5,609 nucleotides of DNA from Coriobacteriia bacterium (GTDB lineage: Bacteria > Actinomycetota > Coriobacteriia > Anaerosomatales > SLCP01), in NCBI GenBank assembly GCA_007123455.1, contig SKKZ01000094.1, forward strand, positions 1 to 5,609, read 5' to 3'. A program made the translations under genes and the position numbers. Below are positions 1-5,546 of the stretch, piece by piece; the first letter of the stretch is position 1; each line of letters starts with the position of its first letter. The notes beneath the pieces are model-generated. The model did no database searches. It was not told the origin of the DNA and saw only the letters and a list, made by a program, of their open reading frames with translations.

Positions 1-476
1 GAGGTCGAACCGCTGCCCACGACGATCGATGCCCGGAACTCGATAACCGGCACTCCGGTCGATGCGAGTATCCGTCCGACCTCCTGTCGGCTTGCAAGGT
101 GTTCGGATAGATCGATGCCGGTGTCGCCGAGCCCGCCGAGGTATACGATGCGTTCGACACCAGCGCGCTGCGCCGCCTCGGCGAAGATCGTCGCGGCCGT
201 TCGGTCCCGATCGGCGTATCCGGCCCCGCCGCCGAGGGTGTGTACCAGGTAGAAGGCGGTGTGCACGCCACGCATCGAAGCGCACACGGCGTCGGCATCG
301 AGCGCATCGGCCTTGACGACCTCGACGTCCGCGGGTCCGCGCACCTTCTCCGGAGAACGCGCTGAGGCTCTGACCCGGTATCCCGCGGGAACGAGGGCCT
401 CTACAAGGCGCGAGCCGATGTAGCCGTTCGCGGCGCTGACGAGTACCAGTCGGTCGTGGTGCGCAGTCTGGCCCAT
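1..476 (-). CDS. NAD(P)-binding SDR / NmrA (YbjT)-like protein, 3'-truncated by the window edge
   Basis: Reading the minus strand from the ATG at 476-474 gives 158 open codons to the window edge, so only the N-terminal part is visible. The protein opens with a Rossmann beta-strand and dinucleotide loop at residues 10-21 (LVLVSAANGYIG), followed by a helix (SRLVEALVPAGY). Later landmarks are FYLVHTLGGG (75-84), an RDR run (90-92), RIVYLGGLGD (109-118), SEHLASRQEVG (124-134) and EFRASIVVGSGS (146-157). These match the atypical or extended SDR family of NmrA/YbjT-like proteins, often about 300-500 residues and in some members followed by a DUF2867 domain; whether that domain follows is not visible. 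The usual GATGYIG loop reads AANGYIG, so the first loop glycine is alanine. The family binds NAD(P)(H), and its substrates are mostly unknown. The start is supported by a G-rich Shine-Dalgarno (AGGGGGG) just upstream. It is divergent from the SDR gene at 611. Family assignment is firm; function is not. Confidence 0.88.
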   Translation of the reverse strand, partial: MGQTAHHDRLVLVSAANGYIGSRLVEALVPAGYRVRASARSPEKVRGPADVEVVKADALDADAVCASMRGVHTAFYLVHTLGGGAGYADRDRTAATIFAEAAQRAGVERIVYLGGLGDTGIDLSEHLASRQEVGRILASTGVPVIEFRASIVVGSGST

Positions 477-507
477 GGCCCCCCTGTGACGAATCGCTGC
501 TGGCACA

Positions 508-537
508 TGTATACCCCGGCGCGCATCGATCTGTCGC
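508..537 (-). promoter_or_regulatory. Candidate sigma70-like promoter for the leftward SDR/NmrA-like gene
   Basis: On the minus strand a TATACA -10-like hexamer (513-508) lies 18 bp downstream of GCGACA (537-532), which matches TTGACA at four of six positions. Initiation would fall near position 501, giving a leader of about 25 nt containing the AGGGGGG ribosome site before the ATG at 476. This is pattern matching only, and the -35 is weak. Confidence 0.3.
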
Positions 538-560
538 TTTGTGGGTACGCACGTTTCATT

Positions 561-614
561 ATGGCGAAGTCGCGCGCCGAGGAGATCCGGAGCATGGGGA
601 GATGCGCTGAATGA
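561..614 (+). other. Short upstream ORF (17 codons) overlapping the SDR start by ATGA; possible coupling leader
   Basis: An ATG at 561 opens a 17-residue ORF (MAKSRAEEIRSMGRCAE) whose TGA (612-614) overlaps the ATG of the SDR gene (611-613) in the ATGA arrangement. There is no Shine-Dalgarno before 561. However, the best ribosome site of the region, GAGGAG at 579-584, sits 9 nt before an in-frame internal ATG at 594, which would give a six-residue peptide (MGRCAE). Such an arrangement could couple translation of the SDR to a leader peptide. It could equally be chance in a purine-rich leader, since the SDR has its own GGGGAG at 597-602. Confidence 0.2.
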
Positions 615-1471
615 CGGACATGCGCGGAAAGAGAGTGCTGGTCACCGGCGCGAGCAGCGGCATCGGCTTCGAGGCAGCCCGGGACCTGGCACGCATGGGG
701 GCAGACGTCGTGATGCTCGTGCGCAACGAGGAGCGTGGGGAAGCTGCCCGGAGCAGGATAGCGACGCAGACCGGGAGCACGCGCACTGAGCTACTTCTAT
801 CCGACTTCGCGGATCTTGAATCGGTGTGCTCCGCAGCAGCGGAGTACGTACGCCGATACGACCGGCTCGACGTGCTGCTTGCGAACGCCGGTGCGATACA
901 CGCCCATCGGCAGATCACCGGGCATGGCAACGAGCTGACGTTCCAGGTGAACCACCTCGCACACTTCCTGCTGTGCTCGCTGCTCGAACCGTTCTTGTTG
1001 GCCTCCGCTCCCTCGCGGGTGGTCACGGTTTCGAGTGACTCCCACTGGGCGGCCTGGCGAGGCATGCGCTTCGGAGATCTGACCTACGAGCGTGGCTGGA
1101 ATCCCTTCGCTGCGTACGCCCACTCGAAGCTCGCTAACATCATGTTCTGCTACGAGCATACCCGCCGACTCGAGGGAACCGGTGTCACGAGCACCGTAGC
1201 GCACCCCGGACTCGTGCGAACGCGGTTCGGGCACGAAGGTTACGGGAGATTCGGCACCCTTATCGAACTCTTGTCGCCCGTGATCGCGGCCACGCCGAAG
1301 CAAGGTGCCGACACACTTGTGTGGCTGGCGTCTTCATCAGAGGTCGAGGGCGAGAGCGGCACCTACTTCTTCCGGCGCCGGTCGCATCGGTCATCACCGG
1401 TGAGTCATCGTGTCGATGCCCAGCGGAGGCTCTGGGAGATAAGCGAGACGCTCACCGGGACCGGGGGCTAG
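611..1471 (+). CDS. Classical SDR family oxidoreductase (retinol-dehydrogenase-like)
   Basis: This is a complete 286-residue short-chain dehydrogenase/reductase, a soluble NAD(P)-dependent oxidoreductase with a single Rossmann domain. Visible motifs are the cofactor loop TGASSGIG (12-19), Arg38 after beta-strand 2 (LVRNEERG), which usually indicates NADP(H) preference, the acidic SDF at 64-66, NAG at 92-94, and the catalytic set Asn114, Ser142 (VTVSSDS), Tyr169 and Lys173 (YAHSK). The AHPGLVRT segment at 197-204 follows the active site. The C-terminal stretch (GADTLVWLASS...EVEGESGTYF...LWEISETLTG) is typical of bacterial proteins annotated as retinol dehydrogenase or WW-oxidoreductase-like SDRs. 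The real substrate is probably not retinol and cannot be told from sequence. The start is fixed upstream by an in-frame TGA at 608-610, and GGGGAG at 597-602 is a suitable ribosome site; an ATG at 620 is an alternative. It is divergent from the SDR-like gene at 476 and 70 bp upstream of the MoaD/ThiS-like gene on the same strand. Confidence 0.95.
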   Translation: MTDMRGKRVLVTGASSGIGFEAARDLARMGADVVMLVRNEERGEAARSRIATQTGSTRTELLLSDFADLESVCSAAAEYVRRYDRLDVLLANAGAIHAHRQITGHGNELTFQVNHLAHFLLCSLLEPFLLASAPSRVVTVSSDSHWAAWRGMRFGDLTYERGWNPFAAYAHSKLANIMFCYEHTRRLEGTGVTSTVAHPGLVRTRFGHEGYGRFGTLIELLSPVIAATPKQGADTLVWLASSSEVEGESGTYFFRRRSHRSSPVSHRVDAQRRLWEISETLTGTGG

Positions 1472-1541
1472 TCGTAGGCGGGCGACTCTCGAAGGGTATC
1501 TACTCGGGAGGTACCGAACCGTTTCTATACGAAGGATCGCG

Positions 1542-1850
1542 ATGACGGAACCCGCCACGATTCGCATGTTCGGCCTGCTGCACGGACTCAGGAGCGACCG
1601 CGGCCTGCCCTCGGTCGTCTCTCTCGATGTGCCCGAGGAAGGCATCACGGCTCGTCAAGTCGCCCTCGACCTGGACCTGCCCGTGGCCGACATCGAAGGT
1701 GTCTTCTGCAATCACATAGTCTACGGACTCGAGCACCGCATCAGACCGGGAGACCGGGTGGCGTTCGTTCCGCCCGGTACCCCCGGACCGCATCGCTTCA
1801 TGCTCGGCTTGTACCGCGCGGGGAAAGAGGACGGCAGCGGTAGCGGATGA
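1542..1850 (+). CDS. MoaD/ThiS-like beta-grasp (ubiquitin-like) small protein without a C-terminal Gly-Gly
   Basis: This 102-residue protein looks like a MoaD/ThiS-type ubiquitin-like fold. It has an opening beta-strand (TIRMFGLLHGL, 6-16), a second strand (SVVSLDVP, 24-31), a helix introduced by ITARQVALDLDLPVADIEGVF (35-55), then the CNHIVYGLEHRIRPGDRVAFVPPG block (56-79), which corresponds to the 'vNg..v..d..l.dGDrVaffPP' signature. MoaD and ThiS are sulfur carriers for molybdopterin and thiazole synthesis and work through a C-terminal Gly-Gly that is adenylated and thiocarboxylated. Here the chain instead continues through GTPGPHRFMLGLYRAGK to a Gly/Ser tail ending GSGSG, so the standard carrier chemistry is not supported unless the tail is processed. 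No molybdopterin or thiamine gene is in the window. AAGGA at 1532-1536, 5 nt before the ATG, supports the start. It probably shares a transcript with the upstream SDR. Fold assignment is good, function unknown. Confidence 0.8.
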   Translation: MTEPATIRMFGLLHGLRSDRGLPSVVSLDVPEEGITARQVALDLDLPVADIEGVFCNHIVYGLEHRIRPGDRVAFVPPGTPGPHRFMLGLYRAGKEDGSGSG

Positions 1851-1852
1851 TT

Positions 1853-1938
1853 CAACTCGAGTGCGGCAGCCGGAAGCCGACGGTGGTGCCGACGCCGTGC
1901 TCGCTCCGTTCATGGTGAACGGAGCGAGCGTTCTCCAT
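1853..1938 (-). pseudogene. Possible remnant of a sensor histidine kinase C-terminus
   Basis: On the minus strand a 28-codon open stretch from the ATG at 1938 to the TGA at 1855-1853 ends in EHGVGTTVGFRLPHSS. This reads like the last strand of a histidine-kinase ATPase domain, where the G2 box and terminus typically take the form GxGTTVxFRLP. The preceding residues (MENARSVHHERS) do not resemble the rest of that domain. The frame is closed upstream by the stop of the membrane-protein gene at 1959-1957, and there is no ribosome site at the ATG. It is therefore either a short leftover of a deleted kinase gene or a coincidence. It lies 2 bp beyond the MoaD/ThiS-like stop codon and overlaps the 13-bp inverted repeat. 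Confidence 0.3.
1899..1929. terminator. Perfect 13-bp inverted repeat between convergent genes; probable bidirectional terminator
   Basis: GCTCGCTCCGTTC (1899-1911) and its exact reverse complement (1917-1929) flank a 5-nt loop, ATGGT, and a G-U pair could extend the stem by one on the plus-strand transcript. The repeat lies about 50 bp after the MoaD/ThiS-like stop codon and about 30 bp after the leftward membrane-protein stop codon. This is where a shared terminator is expected. Neither side has a clear T-tract, so it would be a U-less hairpin terminator or an RNA 3'-end stabiliser rather than a canonical intrinsic terminator. Confidence 0.6.
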
Positions 1939-1956
1939 GCGTAAACGGCGAGACCC

Positions 1957-2370
1957 TCAGGCTTCGGAGCCCTGGACGACTCCGAGCCTGGCGAGCTGCT
2001 CTTCTGCCACCTCTTTCAGGACCTTGGCGCGTGCGATCGGGTCGAGGCCGTCGAGCTCGGCACGTACCGCAGCCTCGGCGGCGTCGATGCGGCCTTCGCG
2101 ACGCTCGAGCGCTGCGGCGACCAACATCGCGGCTCCGCTGGTGAGGAGGATGGCGGGGAGGATCCATGCCCATGCATCCCGCTTGCCCCCCAGCAGGTTC
2201 ACGATGGTGGCCACGATGCCCGATCCGATCAAGACCGCACCGGCAGCGGTCTCGGTCGTCTGCGTCTCCGGGAATTCGAGGTCGTTGCGCCACGCGTCGA
2301 TGCGCTCGCGGACCTCCGGTATCTGATCACGGATGTCGGTCACACGTCCCTTGATGTCGTCGATCTCCAC
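1957..2370 (-). CDS. Small two-helix membrane protein of unknown function
   Basis: From the GTG at 2370 this encodes 137 residues. A charged, probably helical N-terminal segment (about 1-40: EIDDIKGRVTDIRDQIPEVRERIDAW) is followed by two hydrophobic segments, about 42-60 (AAGAVLIGSGIVATIVNLL) and 67-87 (WAWILPAILLTSGAAMLVAAA), joined by a short GGKRDA turn. A charged C-terminal helix of about 50 residues (RREGRIDAAEAAVRAELDGL...) completes it. The layout suggests a membrane hairpin with both termini on the same side, probably the cytoplasm, and possible coiled-coil contacts. I do not recognise the family. The GTG at 2370 has GGAG 8 nt upstream. The frame stays open to a GTG at 2400, ten codons longer, but there AAGGAG is only 2 nt from the start codon, too close to be ideal. 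It is divergent from the helicase and convergent with the MoaD/ThiS-like gene. Confidence 0.78.
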   Translation of the reverse strand: MEIDDIKGRVTDIRDQIPEVRERIDAWRNDLEFPETQTTETAAGAVLIGSGIVATIVNLLGGKRDAWAWILPAILLTSGAAMLVAAALERREGRIDAAEAAVRAELDGLDPIARAKVLKEVAEEQLARLGVVQGSEA

Positions 2371-2479
2371 GGCTCTCACTCCATTCGCTCGGAGGTACAC
2401 GTCTCCTTATGTCTTTCCCTCCCGGGCATGATTGAAAGCAGTAACCGTGTCCGGAAGCGCATGACGGTACGATTCGTGC

Positions 2480-2485
2480 TAGACT
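2480..2485 (+). promoter_or_regulatory. Candidate -10 element for the helicase gene
   Basis: TAGACT within GTGCTAGACTACG resembles a -10 hexamer (TATAAT, four of six). No convincing -35 is found 16-18 bp upstream; the nearest TTGAAA (2432-2437) is 42 bp away. If used, it would give a leader of roughly 110 nt before the ATG at 2602, containing the two hairpins at 2519-2566. Confidence 0.3.
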
Positions 2486-2518
2486 ACGCTTCATTCACCC
2501 AAGACCCGGTTGTCCTGT

Positions 2519-2566
2519 GCCGCCCGATGCGGCCCGTCCAGAGGATCAGCTGCGTCTGCCACGCAG
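2519..2566 (+). promoter_or_regulatory. Two short perfect hairpins in the helicase 5' leader
   Basis: GCCGC (2519-2523) pairs with GCGGC (2529-2533) across a 5-nt loop, and CTGCGT (2550-2555) pairs with ACGCAG (2561-2566) across another 5-nt loop. Both sit in the roughly 200-bp noncoding stretch before the helicase, ending 25 nt upstream of its ribosome site. DEAD-box helicase genes in other bacteria often have long structured leaders linked to cold or RNA-level regulation. Applying that here is inference; the stems are short and could be incidental. Confidence 0.3.
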
Positions 2567-2591
2567 TGCGACCTTTGACGGCGCACGGTAC

Positions 2592-2597
2592 AGGAGA
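2592..2597 (+). promoter_or_regulatory. Shine-Dalgarno that fixes the helicase start at 2602
   Basis: AGGAGA lies 4 nt (AAAG) before ATG 2602. The helicase Q-motif region begins immediately after this ATG. The same frame is open back to ATG 2428, but those 58 extra residues resemble nothing in the family. Confidence 0.85.
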
Positions 2598-2601
2598 AAA
2601 G

Positions 2602-3861
2602 ATGTCGTTTCACGCGCTCGGCCTTGAGCCGCGCCTTCTCGAAGGTGTGTCCGCAATGGGATACACCGATCCCACCCCGATCCAGACCCAGGCGATTCCC
2701 CAGGTCCTTGCCGGCCGTGACATCGTCGGCGTCGCTCAGACCGGAACCGGCAAGACCGCCGCGTTCGTGCTGCCGATGCTGCAGCGAACCTCGACTCGCA
2801 CAGGCGTCCGTTCGCTCATCGTGACGCCTACCCGTGAGCTCGCTCTTCAGATCTCAGAGGTCATCCGTGAGGCGTCACGCCGCACGGGTCATCGTTACGC
2901 GGTCGTGTACGGCGGCGTGGGCATACAGCCACAGATCCAGAAGCTGCGCCGTGGCGTCGACATCGTGGTCGCGTGCCCTGGCCGCCTGCTCGACCTGCAC
3001 TCACGCGGTGCCGTCGATCTGTCCCGGGTCGAGACCCTCGTGCTGGACGAGGCTGACCGTATGCTCGACATGGGCTTCTGGCCTGATGTCAGCCGCATCC
3101 TCGGCCTGCTGCCCGAGCGACGGCAGAATCTGCTCTTCTCGGCCACGATGTCACCGGGCGTGCTCAAGGTCGTCGAATCGACCCTGCACGAGCCGGTTCG
3201 GATCGAGGTCTCGCCGCCCGCCACGCCGGTGGAGCGCATCGGTCAGACGCTTTACCCCGTATGTCGCACGCAGAAGACCGACCTGCTCGTCGAGTTGCTC
3301 AAGCGTCAGGGCAATACGCGTACACTCGTCTTCACTCGCACCAAGCATCGCGCCGACCGCCTGAGCCGTCAGCTTGAGCGCAAGGGGCTGCCGACTGCGG
3401 CGATTCATGGCGGGCGGAGTCAGGCCCAGCGCCAGCGCGCACTCGATGCGTTCAAGGCCGGCCGCTCGCCGGTACTCGTTGCAACCGACGTGGTGGCCCG
3501 CGGTATCGATGTCGATCAGATCAGTCACGTCATCAACTACGACATGCCCAACACCGCCGAGGACTATGTCCACCGCATCGGTCGTACGGCTCGTGCGGGA
3601 GCGAGCGGTAGCGCCATCAGTTTTCTCTCAGCCGAGGAAGTCGAGGTGCTTCGCGACATCGAGAGGACCCTTGGTTCCACACTGGCGTGCGAGGACCTCG
3701 AGGGCTTCCGCTATGCCGAGCGCCACGTGCCCGACCCGGAACGCGTCGTCTCGCATGCTGGTGCTCGTGCAAGTGCAGGTGCTGGCGCCGGTGGACCGCG
3801 CAATGGTTCCCGACGCAGCGGTCGCAGGGGTGGCAAGGGCCGGGCAAGCCGAAGGTCGTAG
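2602..3861 (+). CDS. rhlE: DEAD-box ATP-dependent RNA helicase, RhlE type
   Basis: This complete 419-residue DEAD-box helicase uses ATP to remodel or unwind structured RNA in the cytoplasm; RhlE-type members are linked to ribosome maturation, RNA turnover and cold adaptation. All motifs are readable: the Q motif region (F3, GYTDPTPIQ at 20-28), motif I AQTGTGKT (45-52), Ia PTRELALQ (76-83), GG (104-105), Ib CPGR (125-128), II DEAD (149-152), III SAT (180-182), IV LVFTRT (242-247), HGGRSQ (269-274), V ATDVVARGID (294-303) and VI HRIGRTARAG (324-333). The opening MSFHALGL and the HGGRSQ segment are RhlE-like. Motif Ib reads CPGR rather than the common TPGR. A basic, low-complexity tail from about 385 (Ala/Gly then Gly/Arg/Ser-rich) is typical of RNA-binding extensions. 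ATG 2602 follows AGGAGA. The gene converges on the MFS gene with a 3-bp gap. Helicase identity is near certain; the rhlE symbol is by family resemblance. Confidence 0.95.
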   Translation: MSFHALGLEPRLLEGVSAMGYTDPTPIQTQAIPQVLAGRDIVGVAQTGTGKTAAFVLPMLQRTSTRTGVRSLIVTPTRELALQISEVIREASRRTGHRYAVVYGGVGIQPQIQKLRRGVDIVVACPGRLLDLHSRGAVDLSRVETLVLDEADRMLDMGFWPDVSRILGLLPERRQNLLFSATMSPGVLKVVESTLHEPVRIEVSPPATPVERIGQTLYPVCRTQKTDLLVELLKRQGNTRTLVFTRTKHRADRLSRQLERKGLPTAAIHGGRSQAQRQRALDAFKAGRSPVLVATDVVARGIDVDQISHVINYDMPNTAEDYVHRIGRTARAGASGSAISFLSAEEVEVLRDIERTLGSTLACEDLEGFRYAERHVPDPERVVSHAGARASAGAGAGGPRNGSRRSGRRGGKGRASRRS

Positions 3862-3864
3862 CGT

Positions 3865-5463
3865 CTAACCTGACTCGGGCTCGCACTCGGGCGTGACGCA
3901 TCCCATCTGGCTCGGCGCACGCGGGGTCGGCACACGGGTCTCTTCCGTACGTGCCGGGTTACGGATGAACAGCGCTGCGAGCACTCCGCCGAGCGCCACG
4001 AGTGCGGCGGCGAGCAGCATGCCGCTGCGGAACGACCGTCGGGCGACCTCGGCTGCCAGGCTGATACTCTCGGCAGCCTGCTCGGCGGGGAGTCCTTCCG
4101 TGTCGGGCAAGACGAACGCCTGGGTGCTGACGGTGGCGAGCACCTCCGCGACCGGCTCCGGGGCTTGTGCGATCTCCGCCGTGATCCCGGCCTGCCACAA
4201 CTGGACGACGATCACCCCCATCGCCGCGATCGCGAGTAACCCTGCGATACGTGACACCGCGTTGTTGAAGCCCGACGCGGCACCGGAGAAGCGTTCCTCG
4301 GCCGAGCCGATGGCCGTCGCCGTGAGCGGGGCGACAGTGAATCCGAGCCCGATACCGAACACCACGATGCCCGGCATGAGTACGGTCCAGAGTTGTCCGG
4401 GCCCGGTGAAGCTGGCGATCATCAGCCCTGCCGCGGCGACCAGTGGACCGAGGCACATGAGCCACCGTGGCCCGTATCGGTCGTTGAGTCGTCCGGCATA
4501 AGGGGAGAGGAAGAAGAGCAGCAGCGTGATCGGGACGAACATGCTGCCCGCGACTGTGGCCGAAGCGGTTAGAGCGGTCTGCACGTAGAGCGCCACGTAG
4601 AAGAAGGTCCCGTACAAGCCGGCGTAGACGAAGAGGGTCACTGCGTTCGCGGCTGTGAGATTGCGGTTGGCGAACATCTCGAGGGGGAGCATCGGGTGCG
4701 CCGTGCGACGCTCCCACACGATGAAGACCGGCAGGAACAGTCCCCCCGCGACGGCTGCGACCAACACTTCAGTAGCGTCCCACCCGGCAATCGGTCCCTG
4801 GATAAGTGCGAACACCAGGCCGCCGAACGCCGCACACGACAGAAGAACGCCGACGACGTCGAGCGAGCGCGATGCCGTGGGATCGGCCGACTCGGGCACA
4901 GGGCGTGACAGCGCCAGCGCGACCAGCGCGATCACGGGTGCGATGAAGAACGCGTATCGCCATGAGAGCGTGTCGATGACGAATCCTCCCACCACCGGTC
5001 CGAGAATCGTCGTGATCCCCGACCATCCCGCCCAGATGCCGATCGCCCGGCCTCGTTCGTCCGGAGGGAAGACGGCGTTTATGATCGCGAGGGTCGTGGG
5101 CACGAGCACCGCTCCGGCGATACCCTGGACCGACCGTATCCCGACGAGCGCGAGCCCGCTCGGCGCCAGTCCCGCAAGTGCCGCAAGCGCGGCATAAGCG
5201 GCGAGTCCGTACAGGAACATCCGACGTCTACCGAAGATGTCGGCGAGGCGTCCGCCGATGAGCAGCAGGACGGAGAGGGTGAGCAGGTAGCCCGAGGCCA
5301 CCCACTGGAGAAGTGCGGTCGAGACGTCGAGGTCTCGCTGTATCGCGGGAAGTGCGACGGTGGCGACGCTGGAGTCGAGGAAGACGATGCCCGCTCCGAG
5401 GATCGTGACCACCAGGACCCGGAGCTTGACCGAGGGCGTCGGGGATTTCGGTTCGGGATTCAT
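3865..5463 (-). CDS. MFS transporter, DHA2 (EmrB/QacA) 14-TM drug:H+ antiporter family
   Basis: From the ATG at 5463 this gives 532 residues with about 14 hydrophobic segments, the DHA2 layout. The family exports hydrophobic drugs and other compounds across the inner membrane using the proton gradient. Visible signatures (ATG numbering) are the TM1 motif FLDSSVATVALPAIQ (28-42) with Asp30, motif A GGRLADIFGRRR (70-81), motif B RSVQG with Arg110 in TM4, and antiporter motif C GPVVGGFVID (155-164) in TM5. A roughly 60-residue outer loop lies before the last TM, as is common in actinobacterial members, and the chain ends in a polar cytoplasmic tail. The substrate cannot be read from sequence. 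The start is uncertain: a GTG at 5487 adds eight residues and has AGGA only 3 nt away, while ATG 5463 has a weak GGGA 11 nt upstream. It is transcribed away from an unseen gene beyond the right edge, an arrangement common for pumps with divergent regulators. Confidence 0.93.
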   Translation of the reverse strand: MNPEPKSPTPSVKLRVLVVTILGAGIVFLDSSVATVALPAIQRDLDVSTALLQWVASGYLLTLSVLLLIGGRLADIFGRRRMFLYGLAAYAALAALAGLAPSGLALVGIRSVQGIAGAVLVPTTLAIINAVFPPDERGRAIGIWAGWSGITTILGPVVGGFVIDTLSWRYAFFIAPVIALVALALSRPVPESADPTASRSLDVVGVLLSCAAFGGLVFALIQGPIAGWDATEVLVAAVAGGLFLPVFIVWERRTAHPMLPLEMFANRNLTAANAVTLFVYAGLYGTFFYVALYVQTALTASATVAGSMFVPITLLLFFLSPYAGRLNDRYGPRWLMCLGPLVAAAGLMIASFTGPGQLWTVLMPGIVVFGIGLGFTVAPLTATAIGSAEERFSGAASGFNNAVSRIAGLLAIAAMGVIVVQLWQAGITAEIAQAPEPVAEVLATVSTQAFVLPDTEGLPAEQAAESISLAAEVARRSFRSGMLLAAALVALGGVLAALFIRNPARTEETRVPTPRAPSQMGCVTPECEPESG

Positions 5464-5525
5464 GAACAGTTGGTTCCCGTTTGGCACCGTTCCTGTTCAC
5501 TACCCTAGCGCGTAAGGTTTCGGGG

Positions 5526-5540
5526 GGCGGGAGCCCCGCC
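5526..5540. repeat. GC-rich inverted repeat in the MFS upstream region
   Basis: GGCGGG (5526-5531) and CCCGCC (5535-5540) are perfect reverse complements around a 3-nt loop. An alternative pairing, GGGGC (5524-5528) with GCCCC (5533-5537), is also possible. It lies in the divergent region between the MFS gene and the expected plus-strand gene, with no T-tract on either side. It could be an operator-like or RNA structure, or simply GC-rich sequence. Confidence 0.3.
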
Positions 5541-5546
5541 ACGGTC

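Noticed and set aside
62..316. 84-codon plus-strand frame opposite the SDR/NmrA-like gene
   Set aside because: Arg-rich low-complexity product typical of antisense reading in GC-rich DNA.
797..1303. 168-codon minus-strand open frame opposite the classical SDR, and a similar one at 559-1065
   Set aside because: Both are antisense to a complete SDR with all catalytic motifs and show no domain of their own.
1500..1913. 137-codon minus-strand frame across the MoaD/ThiS-like gene
   Set aside because: Antisense to a recognisable protein, no ribosome site, and its product is compositional noise. The kinase-like remnant is in a different frame.
1937..2326. 129-codon plus-strand frame opposite the membrane protein
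   Set aside because: Arg/Ser/Ala-rich antisense shadow. The minus-strand frame has coherent membrane segments and charged helices.
2428..2601. 58-residue N-terminal extension of the helicase reading frame from ATG 2428
   Set aside because: No ribosome site at 2428, no similarity to helicase N-termini, and a strong AGGAGA immediately before ATG 2602, where the family sequence begins. The stretch is better read as promoter and leader.
3755..3800. Low-complexity GTGCTCGTGCAAGTGCAGG-type repeats as a possible tandem repeat locus
   Set aside because: They encode the Ala/Gly part of the helicase basic tail, in frame, as expected for such extensions.
3871..3892. CTCGGG direct repeat near the MFS 3' end as a possible terminator
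   Set aside because: It is a direct, not inverted, repeat inside the coding sequence (Glu/Pro-rich tail) and forms no convincing stem.
3893..4501. 202-codon plus-strand open frame opposite the MFS gene
   Set aside because: It is the antisense shadow of a high-GC coding sequence. The Ser/Ala/Pro/Thr-rich product has no recognisable domain, and the minus strand encodes a full, motif-complete transporter.
4655..5197. 180-codon plus-strand open frame opposite the MFS gene
   Set aside because: Same reason: a compositional mirror of the transporter with no motif.
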